Shown: in pieces, positions 1 to 8,594 of the stretch
Position numbering within the stretch: position 1 is the stretch's first letter
How the letters are laid out: each line of letters opens with the position of its first letter
NCBI RefSeq assembly: GCF_019511665.1
Contig: NZ_JAEUAW010000016.1
Coordinates: 1-64,000, forward strand
Length of the DNA stretch: 64,000 bases
Source: Microbacterium jejuense
GTDB taxonomy: Bacteria > Actinomycetota > Actinomycetes > Actinomycetales > Microbacteriaceae
Direction: 5' to 3'
Notes under the pieces: generated by a model
What the model was told of the DNA's origin: nothing
Seen by the model: only the letters and a program-made list of their open reading frames with translations
The model's database searches: none
Made by a program: the position numbers and the translations under genes

Positions 1-1378
1 CCCCAATCCCGACCCCGACCTCGACCTCGACCGACCCGGCCACCTCCGCCAGCCCGACGAGTTCCTCGAGCCGCGACCGCAGATGGTCGTCGCCGCGCCC
101 GTCCAGCGCCTCATCGGCCGCGGCGGCGAGGTCGGCGTCCATCGCGGCCGACGGCGGCCAGGACGACAGCGTGCGCACGAGCGGCGCGAGGGCGGCGGCA
201 CCCTCTCCCGCCACGATCCGCAGTGACGCGGCCGCGGCACGCATGGGGTCGTAGGCGCCGGGATTCCACGCCCAGTCCGCGAACGCGGCGATGCCGAAGC
301 ACCCGGGCCAGAACTCGACCATCGGGTTCGACCACGCGCCGCGCAGTCCTGAGCCCGCGACGTCTGGCGTGCGGCCGAGGAGCGGGCCGAGGAACGCCCG
401 GCCGCGGTCGAAGTCGTTGACGGGGAAGTTGTCCCACAGCAGCAGCCGGTCGCCGAACACCTCGGCGGCGGCGTCGATGTCGCCGCGCGTGACCTCGCCG
501 ACGACGATGTCGCGGCCCGTCCACCACACCAGCGCCTCGTCGGGCAGCCCCGCCGCGAACGCCGAGCGATACGGCGACGCGGCAGTCCCGGCGTAGTCGG
601 TGGGGACGACGAGCAGGTCGGCTCCCGGTCGGCGTCGACGCAGCACCCGATCGGCGAACCGGCGCACCGTCTCGGCGTGCGCGGCGCCGAGGGCGGCGTC
701 GCCCTCGCCGAAGCGCTCGCGATCGGCCGCGTGCCGGGGCTGCTGCGGGACGTCGTCGAAGAGCAGAGCGATCGCGGGGATGCCGGCATCCATGAGCTGC
801 TCGGCCTTCGCAGCCAGCAGCTCGTGCTCCGCGTCGTCGGAGAAGACCATGGAGCCGGCGGGGTGCAGCGCGACGGTGACGTCGACGCCGACAGCCGCGC
901 CGGCGGCCGCGAGCTCGACGAGCTGCGCGAGCTCGGTCGGCGGATACGGCTCCCGCCAGCGCTCCCGATGCCACGGATCGTCCTTCGGCGCGTAGACGTA
1001 CGAGTTGAGCTTCAGCCGCCCCGCGAGCGCCAGCGCCGCCAGGCGCTCCTCGTGCGACCACGGCTCGCCGTAGAAGCCCTCGATGATGCCGCGATGCCGC
1101 AGCACCGGCGCATCCTCGATGCGGACGGCCGGCACCCGGCCGTCCGCCGCGTCCGCGAGTTCGTCGAGCGTCGCCCGCGCGTGACGCAGGCCGCGCGCAT
1201 CGGATGCCTCGACCACGGCCCGGCCGTCGGCCACGGTCAGCCGGTACGCCTCCGTCGGCATCCCCTCGATCAGCCGTTCCTCGACCACGAGTGCGGGCGC
1301 GGGCCACTGGCCGATGCCCGTCTCGACGCGATGCGGGAGGGGGATCACGGGTGGCGAAGGTGCGGCGTCCTCGAGCAC
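1..1378 (-). CDS. Beta-N-acetylhexosaminidase, GH84 family (C-terminus cut by window edge)
   Basis: Exo-acting hydrolase expected to release beta-linked GlcNAc from glycans by substrate-assisted catalysis. Reading leftward from a GTG at 1378 gives 459 residues before the edge. The GH84 hallmark RGIIEGFYGEPWS lies at about residues 96-108, and the adjacent catalytic aspartates are in LLFDDV (about D208, D209). The first 90 residues look like the small alpha/beta domain that precedes the GH84 barrel. No signal peptide is visible, so it is probably cytoplasmic and acts on imported oligosaccharides. It is divergent from the GH36-like gene at 1409, with a LacI-type operator between them. The family is clear; the GTG start is a choice, because no good ribosome site is seen and other starts are possible. 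Confidence 0.88.
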   Translation of the reverse strand, partial: MLEDAAPSPPVIPLPHRVETGIGQWPAPALVVEERLIEGMPTEAYRLTVADGRAVVEASDARGLRHARATLDELADAADGRVPAVRIEDAPVLRHRGIIEGFYGEPWSHEERLAALALAGRLKLNSYVYAPKDDPWHRERWREPYPPTELAQLVELAAAGAAVGVDVTVALHPAGSMVFSDDAEHELLAAKAEQLMDAGIPAIALLFDDVPQQPRHAADRERFGEGDAALGAAHAETVRRFADRVLRRRRPGADLLVVPTDYAGTAASPYRSAFAAGLPDEALVWWTGRDIVVGEVTRGDIDAAAEVFGDRLLLWDNFPVNDFDRGRAFLGPLLGRTPDVAGSGLRGAWSNPMVEFWPGCFGIAAFADWAWNPGAYDPMRAAAASLRIVAGEGAAALAPLVRTLSSWPPSAAMDADLAAAADEALDGRGDDHLRSRLEELVGLAEVAGSVEVEVGVGIG

Positions 1379-1379
1379 C

Positions 1380-1395
1380 TGGGAACGTTATCACA
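1380..1395. promoter_or_regulatory. LacI-type operator A
   Basis: TGGGAACGTTATCACA is an imperfect palindrome centred on AACGTT, typical of LacI-family operators. It lies between the divergent GH84 and GH36-like genes and just upstream of the -10 box of the latter. It matches site B (6978-6993) at 14 of 16 positions and site C (16200-16215) at 12 of 16. The likely ligand is the LacI protein encoded at 5028-6047. Confidence 0.72.
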
Positions 1396-1401
1396 TAGGA
1401 T
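1396..1401 (+). promoter_or_regulatory. -10 box, leaderless GH36-like gene
   Basis: TAGGAT is followed by exactly 7 nt and then the ATG at 1409, so the transcript would begin at or next to the start codon. There is no ribosome site. The -35 side is weak. Operator A abuts the -10 box on its upstream side, consistent with repression. Confidence 0.55.
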
Positions 1402-1408
1402 TCCAGGT

Positions 1409-3187
1409 ATGGACACGCCCTCGCTGACGAGTGACCATCATCGACGGACCATCCGCGGCGCCCGCTACTCGCTGACCTGGCGCACCGACGCCAAGGGCAT
1501 CGCGAAGTCTCCGTACTTCGAGCTCGCCGACGCCGACGGCGAGCGCTGGATGCGCCTGTGCGCGCTGTCGAGCATCCACACGAGCACCGCGCGCGACGAG
1601 AGCATGAGCCTCGGCGAACCGCACGTGCGGACAGAAGCGGATGCCGTCGTCGTGACGGTCTCGACCGAGTCCACCGCCTGGGACCGGCGCACGCTCGAGC
1701 TGCGCTGCACGGCCGACGCCGTGGAGCTCACGCTCGAGGCCCACGGCGGCGGCGACATCGCGGACGTCACGATCCTCGGCGGTGACGGCATCCTTCCCAC
1801 CGGCGCGAGCGGAACGTTCCGCTCCGGCTTCGAGGCGCAGTCGCTCTACGTGCCGAGCCCCACCGAGCCGGTCGCGTTCGTGCGCCCGGTGTGGTCGGCC
1901 GCATCGCTCGGCGTCGTCGGCGACGCCGATCCCGGCCGCCTCAACGGCGTCTTCTCGCCGCCGCCTCTCGCGCTCGCGTTCGGCCGGGCTCCCGCCGACG
2001 ACCCGTTCACCCCGGGCGAGGGACCATGGCTCGCGACCTGGCTGCGCGCGGCCGTCGAAGACCTGCGGTTCACGACCCTGCGGTTCGATCCGGTGGACGA
2101 CGGCGGCCTCCTGCGCCTGTCGCACGAGGGCCACACGACCGTCGACGGCGTCTGGCGGTCGCCCACCGTCGTGATCCAGCCGGTCGCCTCCCCCGCCGAG
2201 GCCCTGCGCGACTACCGCGACGACCTGGTGCGCGCCGGCTTCGCCGGCGACGACGCACCCGGCGTCCGCCCGTGGTGGCTGGAGCCCATCTTCTGCGGCT
2301 GGGGCGCTCAGGTCGCCCGGGCAGGCAGAGAGGGCTGGGCGCCCGACCTCTGCCGCCAGGAGATCTACGACGAGTTCCTCGCGACGCTGGCCGCGGCATC
2401 CCTCGATCCCGGCACCGTCGTGATCGACGACCGCTGGCAGGCGCAGTACGGCAGCGCCGAGGCCGACACCGAGGCGTGGCCCGACCTGCGCGGCTGGATC
2501 GACGCTCGCCACGCCGAGGGTCGCCGCGTGCTGCTGTGGTTCAAGGCCTGGGATCCCGCAGGACTCCCCGTCGAGGAATGCGTGACGGATGCCGCCGGCC
2601 GGGCGATCGCGGCCGACCCCGGCAGTCCCGCCTACCTCTCGCACCTGGACGGGATCATCGAGCGACTGCTGTCGCCCGAGGGGCTGGATGCGGACGGCTT
2701 CAAGGTGGACTTCACGCAGCGGACGCCGAGCGGCGCGATGCTGCGCCCGGCACCCGACAGCGATGGGGTGTGGGGCATCGCCGCCCTGCACCGCCTGGTC
2801 GCCCGCATCCATTCCGCGTCCCAGCGGATCAAGCCCGAGGCACTCGTCATCACGCACACCGTGCACCCGTCGTTCGGCGATGTCACCGGCATGATCCGCA
2901 CGAACGACGTGCTGGAGCACGACGCGTCGGGCCGGCCGGTGTCGGTGGCGGCACAGCTGCGCGCGCGCCACGAGATCGTCGCGGCCGTGCTGCCATGGCA
3001 TCCCGTCGACACCGATCAGTGGCCCATGCCGAACCGCTCGGAATGGCTCGACTACGCGCAGACGCAGTCCGGACTCGGCGTGCCCGCGCTGTACTACCTT
3101 GAGTCCGTGGAGGACGAGCCGATCGATCCCGAGCACCTCTCGGTGGTCGGCCGCACGTGGGACGAGTACCGCAAGGGCCTCGCGTGA
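1409..3187 (+). CDS. GH36-like glycoside hydrolase (alpha-galactosidase superfamily)
   Basis: The 592-residue protein has an N-terminal beta-sandwich (about 1-270) and a C-terminal TIM barrel, as in GH36/clan GH-D enzymes. The motif DGFKVDF places the presumed nucleophile at about D434. MIRTND supplies a candidate acid/base at about D500. No signal peptide is seen, so it probably acts in the cytoplasm. The ATG at 1409 is supported by a leaderless promoter. Its stop overlaps the GTG of the next gene (GTGA), so it heads an operon with the MBL protein, the LacI regulator and perhaps the kinase. It diverges from textbook alpha-galactosidases, so the substrate is uncertain; activity on another alpha-glycoside is possible. 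Confidence 0.75.
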   Translation: MDTPSLTSDHHRRTIRGARYSLTWRTDAKGIAKSPYFELADADGERWMRLCALSSIHTSTARDESMSLGEPHVRTEADAVVVTVSTESTAWDRRTLELRCTADAVELTLEAHGGGDIADVTILGGDGILPTGASGTFRSGFEAQSLYVPSPTEPVAFVRPVWSAASLGVVGDADPGRLNGVFSPPPLALAFGRAPADDPFTPGEGPWLATWLRAAVEDLRFTTLRFDPVDDGGLLRLSHEGHTTVDGVWRSPTVVIQPVASPAEALRDYRDDLVRAGFAGDDAPGVRPWWLEPIFCGWGAQVARAGREGWAPDLCRQEIYDEFLATLAAASLDPGTVVIDDRWQAQYGSAEADTEAWPDLRGWIDARHAEGRRVLLWFKAWDPAGLPVEECVTDAAGRAIAADPGSPAYLSHLDGIIERLLSPEGLDADGFKVDFTQRTPSGAMLRPAPDSDGVWGIAALHRLVARIHSASQRIKPEALVITHTVHPSFGDVTGMIRTNDVLEHDASGRPVSVAAQLRARHEIVAAVLPWHPVDTDQWPMPNRSEWLDYAQTQSGLGVPALYYLESVEDEPIDPEHLSVVGRTWDEYRKGLA

Positions 3188-5031
3188 CCGCGACCGAGAT
3201 CGCACGGGGCGTGTGGCGCATCGCCGACACGTGCCACGTGTACCTCGTCGTCGACCCCGATTCCCCCGAGGGGGCGAGGGATGCCGTCGCGATCGACTTC
3301 GGGGCGGGCCGGGCGCTCGCGCACCTGGCCGAGCTCGGCATCGGTCGCATCACCGACGTCTTCATGACGCATCACCATCGCGATCAGGGCCAGGGCCTTC
3401 CCCTCGCGGTCGAGCACGGCGCACGCATCCATGTGCCGCCGGTCGAGCGCGAGCTGTTCGATCGCGTCGAGGAGATGTGGGAGGGCCGGCAGCTCGACAA
3501 CGACTACAACCTGCGCCAGGACCGCTTCTCGCTGCTGGAATCGGTGCCCGTGCACGCCGCCGTGCCCGAGTACCGGCACGTCGAGGCGGCCGGCGTGCGC
3601 CTGCTGGTGGTGCCGACGCCCGGCCACACCATCGGTTCGGTGAGCTATCTGCTGGACCGGGACGACGAGCGCATCGCCTTCACGGGCGACCTCGTCTACG
3701 GCCCTGGCCAGGTGTGGTCGCTGGCGGCGACACAGTGGTCGTACACGCAGAACGAGGGCCCGGCCATGACCGTGCTGAGCGCCCTGTTCCTGCACCGCTA
3801 CCGGCTGTCGGCGATCGCACCGTCGCACGGCGAGGTCATGCGCGACCCCGACCACGTGCTCGAGCTGCTCGCGCAGACGATGCAGGAGTACGTCGACTCG
3901 CGGCGCTCGTACCCGTGGGACCTTCGCGCCCGCCTCGAGGACCCGTTCGTCGCGCTCACCCCGCACCTGCTGCTCAACCGCACGTCCATGTCGTGCTCGT
4001 ACGTCGTGCTGTCGGACACCGGCGAGGCGCTCATCGTCGACTACGGCTACGACATGACCACCGGCCTCGTGCTCGGCCAGGAGCGCGCCGCCCGCCGGCC
4101 GTGGCTCGCGTCGCTTCCCGCGCTGCGAGAGCTCTACGGCGTGACGCGCATCTCGGTCGCGCTGCCCACCCACTACCACGACGACCACATCGCGGGCATG
4201 CCGCTGCTGCGCGACGTCGAAGGGACCGCGCTGTGGATCCCCGAGAACGTGGCGCCGACGATGGCCGACCCGTGGCTCGAAGACCTCCCCTGCCAGTGGT
4301 ACGACCCCATCGTGGCCGACCGCGTGCTGCCGCTGGGCGAGCCGTTCACGTGGAACGAGTACACCTTCACCGCGCACGAGCAGCCCGGTCACACCCTCTA
4401 CGCCGTGGCGTACGAGCTCGACATCGACGGCGTGAAGGTCGTGTTCACAGGCGACCAGCAGGAGGGTCTCGGCGGCCGCGACGGCCGGCGCGACATCATG
4501 AATTACCAGTACCGGAACCTCTTCCGGCTCGGGGACTACGTGCGCAGCGCGGAGCTGTACCGCCACATCGGCCCGGGTCTCATGGCCAGCGGGCACTGGG
4601 ATCCGCGCTGGGTCGACGACGCCTATCTCGACTACCTCGCCGAGTCGGGGCGGCTCGTGGACGACCTGCACGAGCGCCTGCTCCCCGCCGAGGCGCGCGC
4701 GATCGGACCGGACGGGCAGACCGCGAGCCTGCGCCCGTACCGGCGCAGGGCCGTCGCGGGCCACGCGGTGTCGTACAGCGTGCGCGTCCGCAATCCGCTG
4801 CCCGAGCGGGCCGTCGCACGGATGCGCCCCGTCGTGCCGCTAGGCTGGCGCACAGCCGAGCGCGAACTCGAGGTCGACCTCGAACCCGGCGAGGAGACCT
4901 CTGTGCAGCTGACCGTGACCCCGGCCTCACCCGGACGCCGACAGCGCATCGCGATCGACGTCGCGATCGGCGACCTCCTCCTCGGCCAGCACGCGGAGGC
5001 GATCCTCGACGTCGTGGCGGCGGGGTCGTGA
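3184..5031 (+). CDS. Protein with two metallo-beta-lactamase folds
   Basis: The 615-residue protein contains two MBL-type hydrolase domains. The first (about 5-290) has HHHRDQ at residues 63-68, where the last histidine of the usual HxHxDH motif is glutamine, plus PGHT, TGD and SHG motifs. The second (about 265-510) has a complete HYHDDH at 330-335 plus PGHT, FTGD and SGHWD. The last 100 residues look like a small beta domain. The GTG start overlaps the upstream stop by 4 bp, and its own TGA overlaps the GTG of the LacI gene. MBL folds hydrolyse esters, lactones, thioesters or phosphodiesters; in a sugar operon a lactonase-like or deacylating role is conceivable. No substrate can be assigned. 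Confidence 0.82.
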   Translation: MTATEIARGVWRIADTCHVYLVVDPDSPEGARDAVAIDFGAGRALAHLAELGIGRITDVFMTHHHRDQGQGLPLAVEHGARIHVPPVERELFDRVEEMWEGRQLDNDYNLRQDRFSLLESVPVHAAVPEYRHVEAAGVRLLVVPTPGHTIGSVSYLLDRDDERIAFTGDLVYGPGQVWSLAATQWSYTQNEGPAMTVLSALFLHRYRLSAIAPSHGEVMRDPDHVLELLAQTMQEYVDSRRSYPWDLRARLEDPFVALTPHLLLNRTSMSCSYVVLSDTGEALIVDYGYDMTTGLVLGQERAARRPWLASLPALRELYGVTRISVALPTHYHDDHIAGMPLLRDVEGTALWIPENVAPTMADPWLEDLPCQWYDPIVADRVLPLGEPFTWNEYTFTAHEQPGHTLYAVAYELDIDGVKVVFTGDQQEGLGGRDGRRDIMNYQYRNLFRLGDYVRSAELYRHIGPGLMASGHWDPRWVDDAYLDYLAESGRLVDDLHERLLPAEARAIGPDGQTASLRPYRRRAVAGHAVSYSVRVRNPLPERAVARMRPVVPLGWRTAERELEVDLEPGEETSVQLTVTPASPGRRQRIAIDVAIGDLLLGQHAEAILDVVAAGS

Positions 5032-6047
5032 GCGAGCGCACGCCCGCCGTGCGGGCGACGATCCGCGAGGTCGCAGAGGCGGCGGGGGTGTCGAAGTCCA
5101 CGGCGTCGCGCGCGCTGTCGGGCAACGGCTACGCGGCGCCCGAGGTGCGCCAGCGCGTGCGCGACGTCGCGAAGGAGCTCGGATACGTCGTCGACGTGAC
5201 CGCCCGCAGCCTCAAGCAGCGCACCAGCCGGTCGGTCGGCGTGCTGGTGTCGGACCTGCGCAACGTGTTCTACGCCGAGCTCGCCTCGGGCATCGGCGAA
5301 GAGGCCCGCGCCCACGGTCGCACGCTCGTGCTGGTCGACCTGCGCGGAGACGGCCGCGACGAGCTCGAGGCCGCCGAGGCGCTGGTCGCTTCGCGCGTGT
5401 CGGGCGTCATCGCGACCCCGGTCTCGCGCGAGCTGAGCGGCTTCCTCAGTCGCATCGGCGTCCCCCTCATCGAGGTCGACCGACGCTTCGACGCCGGGGC
5501 GACGGACGCCGTCGTGGTCGACAACCGGGCGGCGGCCCGCGACACCACCTCCCGTCTGCTGGCGGCGGGGCACGAGCGCATCGCCCTCCTCATCGACGAG
5601 ACCGAGTGGACGACGGGTGACGAGCGCCAGCGCGGCTACCTCGACGCGCTGGCCGCCAAGAAGGTGCGCGTCGACGAGTCCCTCATCGTCCAGGCAGGGT
5701 GGGACGCCGACGAGGCGATGGCCGCAGCCCGGCGCATCCTGTCACGCCCCGATCGCCCCACCGCCGTGTTCGCGGCGAACAACGTCCTCACCGAGGGCAC
5801 CTGGCGCGCCGCCGCCGCCCTGGGCCTGCGCATCCCCCGCGACGTGAGCCTCGTCGGCTTCGACGACGCGCCCTGGATGAGCATGGTCGAACCGGGCGTC
5901 TCGACGAGATTCCAGGATGCCGGCGCCCTCGGCGCGACCGCGATGCGGGCGCTGCTCGAACGCATCGACACTCCCGACGCCCCCGTGCGCACCATCGTGA
6001 TGCCGACGAAGTTCGTCGACCGCGGATCCATCGCCGCGCCCGCGTAG
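5028..6047 (+). CDS. LacI-family transcriptional regulator
   Basis: The 339-residue protein has an N-terminal LacI helix-turn-helix (about residues 11-45, containing VSKSTASRAL) and a periplasmic-binding-protein-like sensor domain (about 65-335). The GTG start overlaps the preceding TGA. It is translationally coupled inside the operon that it probably represses, with the effector presumably a catabolic sugar. Three related palindromic sites in this window (1380, 6978, 16200) have the central CG and flanking arms expected for this family and are its best candidate targets. No other LacI gene is complete in the window. Family assignment is firm; the effector is unknown. Confidence 0.92.
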   Translation: MSERTPAVRATIREVAEAAGVSKSTASRALSGNGYAAPEVRQRVRDVAKELGYVVDVTARSLKQRTSRSVGVLVSDLRNVFYAELASGIGEEARAHGRTLVLVDLRGDGRDELEAAEALVASRVSGVIATPVSRELSGFLSRIGVPLIEVDRRFDAGATDAVVVDNRAAARDTTSRLLAAGHERIALLIDETEWTTGDERQRGYLDALAAKKVRVDESLIVQAGWDADEAMAAARRILSRPDRPTAVFAANNVLTEGTWRAAAALGLRIPRDVSLVGFDDAPWMSMVEPGVSTRFQDAGALGATAMRALLERIDTPDAPVRTIVMPTKFVDRGSIAAPA

Positions 6048-6060
6048 GCGGAGGGTCACG

Positions 6061-6936
6061 ATGGACGTGATCGACGCCGCGCGGATCGACGAAGACCTCG
6101 CGCGAGCCCTCGTCGCGGCGCAGTTCCCGCAGTGGCGCACGCTGCCGATCCGCCCCGTGGCGGCGGGCGGGAACGATCACCGCATCTTCCGCCTCGGCGA
6201 CGACCTCAGCATCCGGCTGCCGAGCGCTCCCGGCTACGTGCCCCAGGTACGGAAGGAGCAGACCTGGCTGCCCCGGCTGGCGCCGGCGGTGCCGCTGCCC
6301 ATCCCGACCGTCGAGGGCGCGGGCGAGCCGAGCGAGCTCTTCCCCGCGCCGTGGTCGGTGTACCGGTGGATGCCGGGGGCACCGGCATCCGCGTCGCCCG
6401 TCGACGACTGGCCGGGCTTCGCGGCGGATCTCGCCGGATTCCTGGTGCGGCTGCGCGGTGCCGACACGACCGCCGCGCCGGCGCCTGGCCTGCACAGCGC
6501 CTTCCGCGGGGGACCCCTCGAGCACTGGGACGACGAGATGGCGGTGATCGTCGATCGCGTGCACGGCCGGGAGCGGGATCTTGCCCGCGGCATCTGGCGG
6601 GACGCGCTCGCGGCGCCGTTCACGGGCGAGCCCGTGTGGTTCCACGGCGACGTGTCGCTCAACAACCTGCTCGTGCAGGACGGCACGCTGCGCGCGGTCA
6701 TCGACTTCGGGTGCTCGGGTGCGGGCGACCCGGCGTGCGACACCGTGTTCCGCTGGACGTCGGTCCACGCGTCCGCGCGCGAGCAGTTCCGCAGGGACTA
6801 CGACGTCGATGACGGGACGTGGGCGCGTGGTCGCGGCTGGGCGCTGTGGAAGGGCCTCATCATGATCACGAACAAACCGCCGGGTCAGGCGGAGTTCGCG
6901 CGCCACGTGCTGGACCAGCTCTTCGCCGACGTCTGA
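6061..6936 (+). CDS. APH-fold phosphotransferase
   Basis: This 291-residue kinase has the aminoglycoside-phosphotransferase fold. HGDVSLNN at about 195-202 carries the catalytic aspartate (D197), and IDFG at about 214-217 is the metal-binding motif. It starts 13 nt after the LacI gene behind a GGAGG-like site and is probably the last gene of that operon. APH-fold enzymes phosphorylate aminoglycosides but also amino sugars (for example N-acetylhexosamine 1-kinase), choline and methylthioribose. Linkage to GH84 and GH38 glycosidases makes a sugar substrate attractive, but this is inference. A resistance function has no support here. Confidence 0.82.
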   Translation: MDVIDAARIDEDLARALVAAQFPQWRTLPIRPVAAGGNDHRIFRLGDDLSIRLPSAPGYVPQVRKEQTWLPRLAPAVPLPIPTVEGAGEPSELFPAPWSVYRWMPGAPASASPVDDWPGFAADLAGFLVRLRGADTTAAPAPGLHSAFRGGPLEHWDDEMAVIVDRVHGRERDLARGIWRDALAAPFTGEPVWFHGDVSLNNLLVQDGTLRAVIDFGCSGAGDPACDTVFRWTSVHASAREQFRRDYDVDDGTWARGRGWALWKGLIMITNKPPGQAEFARHVLDQLFADV

Positions 6937-6948
6937 CGCAATCCGGCG

Positions 6949-6976
6949 TTGTCAGCGCGCCAGGCTTTGCTACTAT
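6949..6976 (+). promoter_or_regulatory. Promoter of the ROK kinase operon
   Basis: TTGTCA (6949-6954) and TACTAT (6971-6976) are separated by 16 bp. The predicted start of transcription, near 6983, falls inside operator B, a classic arrangement for repression. Confidence 0.6.
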
Positions 6977-6977
6977 G

Positions 6978-6993
6978 TGGGAACGATGTCACA
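6978..6993. promoter_or_regulatory. LacI-type operator B
   Basis: TGGGAACGATGTCACA differs from operator A at 2 of 16 positions. Including the preceding TG (6976-6977), the outer arms TGTG and CACA pair perfectly. It begins 2 nt after the -10 box and covers the predicted transcription start of the ROK kinase operon. Confidence 0.72.
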
Positions 6994-7033
6994 TCGGGCG
7001 CGATCAGGGTTGTCGCGCAGCTCGGAGGAACGA

Positions 7034-8023
7034 ATGGCAACGCAGCATCCCGTGCTCGCGCTCGATATCGGCGGCACGAAGCTGGCCGTCGCGATGGTCA
7101 CGCCCGACGGGCGGACACACGGCTTCCTGTCCGAGCCGACCGAGAAGCACCGAGGTCCGGACGCGGTCATCGCGCACCTCTTCGACATGGGCCGGCGCAG
7201 CGTCGAGAGCGCCGGCGTCGGCACGCCGGCGGCTGTCGGGATCAGCTGCGGCGGCCCGCTCGACGCGGCCGCCGGCATCCTCACCGGTCCCCTTCACCTG
7301 CCGGGCTGGATCGACGTCCCGATCGTGGCGATGGCGACCGAGGCGTTCGGGGTGCCCGCGGTCGTCGAGAACGACGCGACCGCGGCGGTGCTCGGCGAGC
7401 ACCGCTTCGGCGCCGCACGGGGCGCCGACATCGCGCTGTACCTCACACTGTCGACGGGCGTGGGCGGCGGCTCCATCATCGACGGCCGCCTGCACCGCGG
7501 CGCGGCCGGCAACGGCGGCGAGTTCGGTCACGTCATGGTGCGACCGGGCGGGCGCCGCTGCGAGTGCGGACGCCACGGATGCCTCGAGGCCTACGCGTCG
7601 GGCACGAACATCGCCGTGCGCGCCGGCGAGCTGCTCGCCGATGACGACCGCGCATCGTCGCTGCGAGCGCTGCCCGTCGTGCGCGCCGAGCACGTCTCGG
7701 CTGCGGCCGCCGCCGGCGACCCCCTCGCGCGGGAGCTGTGGGACGAGACCATGGCCCTGCTCGGCCAGGCGGTCACCGATCTGGTGAATGTCTTCGAGCC
7801 GAACGTCGTCGTGCTCGGCGGCGGCGTGACGCGCTCGGGCGCGCTGCTGCTCGACCCGGTGCGCGACATCGTCGGCCGCACCGCGATGCCGCCGGCGGCG
7901 GCGCGCGCCGTCGTCACGCTCGCCGGCCTCGGCGACGAGGTGTGCGTGGTGGGTGCCGGGGCGCTCGCCCTCGACCTCGATCTCAGCCTTCATCTCGACC
8001 TCAAAGGATCCGCCCGTGTCTGA
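7034..8023 (+). CDS. ROK-family sugar kinase
   Basis: The 329-residue protein is an ATP-dependent hexose or amino-sugar kinase. DIGGTK at 11-16 binds phosphate, END at 112-114 carries the catalytic base (D114), and the ROK zinc motif CECGRHGC is present. There is no N-terminal HTH, which separates it from ROK repressors. The ATG at 7034 is chosen because GGAGGA lies 5 nt upstream and because the kinase fold begins 6 residues later; upstream in-frame starts would add a non-homologous tail. It is the first gene of a unit with SIS, GH38 and six-hairpin genes, under operator B. Glucose, mannose, fructose or N-acylhexosamine are all plausible substrates. Confidence 0.88.
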   Translation: MATQHPVLALDIGGTKLAVAMVTPDGRTHGFLSEPTEKHRGPDAVIAHLFDMGRRSVESAGVGTPAAVGISCGGPLDAAAGILTGPLHLPGWIDVPIVAMATEAFGVPAVVENDATAAVLGEHRFGAARGADIALYLTLSTGVGGGSIIDGRLHRGAAGNGGEFGHVMVRPGGRRCECGRHGCLEAYASGTNIAVRAGELLADDDRASSLRALPVVRAEHVSAAAAAGDPLARELWDETMALLGQAVTDLVNVFEPNVVVLGGGVTRSGALLLDPVRDIVGRTAMPPAAARAVVTLAGLGDEVCVVGAGALALDLDLSLHLDLKGSARV

Positions 8024-8594
8024 CTGGCTCGACGCACAGCTCGACGACCACATCCGCACCGCGCGAGACGCGCAGCCGCTGCTCGACGAGGTCCGCACCG
8101 TGGGAGCGGTGCTGATCGACGCCTTCGAGAAGGGCGGCACGCTGTACACGTTCGGCAACGGCGGCAGTGCCGCCGACGCGCAGCACTTCACCGGCGAGCT
8201 CATCGGCCACTACCGGCGCGACCGGCGGCCGCTGCCCGCCGTCACGCTCACTACGGACGCGACCGTCTCGACCTGCATCGCGAACGACTACGCGTTCGAG
8301 GACGTGTTCTCGCGCCAGGTCGAGGCGCTCGCGCGGCCGGGCGACGTTGTCGTCGCCTTCACCACGAGCGGACGGTCGGCGAACGTCGTCAACGGCCTCA
8401 CCGCGGCCCGCGCGAACGGCGCGACGACGCTGCTCTTCGCGGGCGGCGACGGCGGGCCCTCGCGCCCCCTCGCCGACCATGCGCTCCTCGCGCCGTCGCG
8501 CGAGACGCCCCGCATCCAGGAGCTGCACACCTTCCTGCTGCACGCCCTGTCCGAGATCCTGGACGGGTGGGCCGCGGGGGAGGAGACGGCATGA
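8016..8594 (+). CDS. SIS-domain sugar-phosphate isomerase, GmhA-like
   Basis: This 192-residue protein is built of one SIS domain. FGNGGSAADAQH at about 45-56 matches the phosphate-binding loop of D-sedoheptulose-7-phosphate isomerases, and TTSGRSANV is the second SIS loop. The GTG start overlaps the end of the ROK kinase gene, and its stop overlaps the ATG of the GH38 gene (ATGA). In a glycoside-degrading operon it may act on a sugar phosphate made by the ROK kinase. No other heptose-pathway gene is visible, so true GmhA function is doubtful. The family assignment is firm. Confidence 0.85.
   Translation: MSDWLDAQLDDHIRTARDAQPLLDEVRTVGAVLIDAFEKGGTLYTFGNGGSAADAQHFTGELIGHYRRDRRPLPAVTLTTDATVSTCIANDYAFEDVFSRQVEALARPGDVVVAFTTSGRSANVVNGLTAARANGATTLLFAGGDGGPSRPLADHALLAPSRETPRIQELHTFLLHALSEILDGWAAGEETA

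Noticed and set aside
111..1394. Long Arg-rich open frame on the minus strand over the GH84 gene
   Set aside because: Low-complexity Arg/Ala/Gly protein with no domain; it is an out-of-frame reading of the GH84 gene, which has clear catalytic motifs in another frame.
1391..3205. 604-codon antisense open frame under the GH36-like gene
   Set aside because: High GC suppresses stop codons on the opposite strand; the product has no fold-like pattern and the + strand gene has conserved motifs.
3099..5027. Upstream extension of the LacI gene into a much longer open frame
   Set aside because: The added residues are Arg/Ala/Pro-rich shadow of the MBL gene; the GTG at 5028 starts directly at the HTH.
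6061..6936. Aminoglycoside resistance gene
   Set aside because: APH fold is present, but the gene is part of a sugar operon and no resistance-subfamily signature was recognised.
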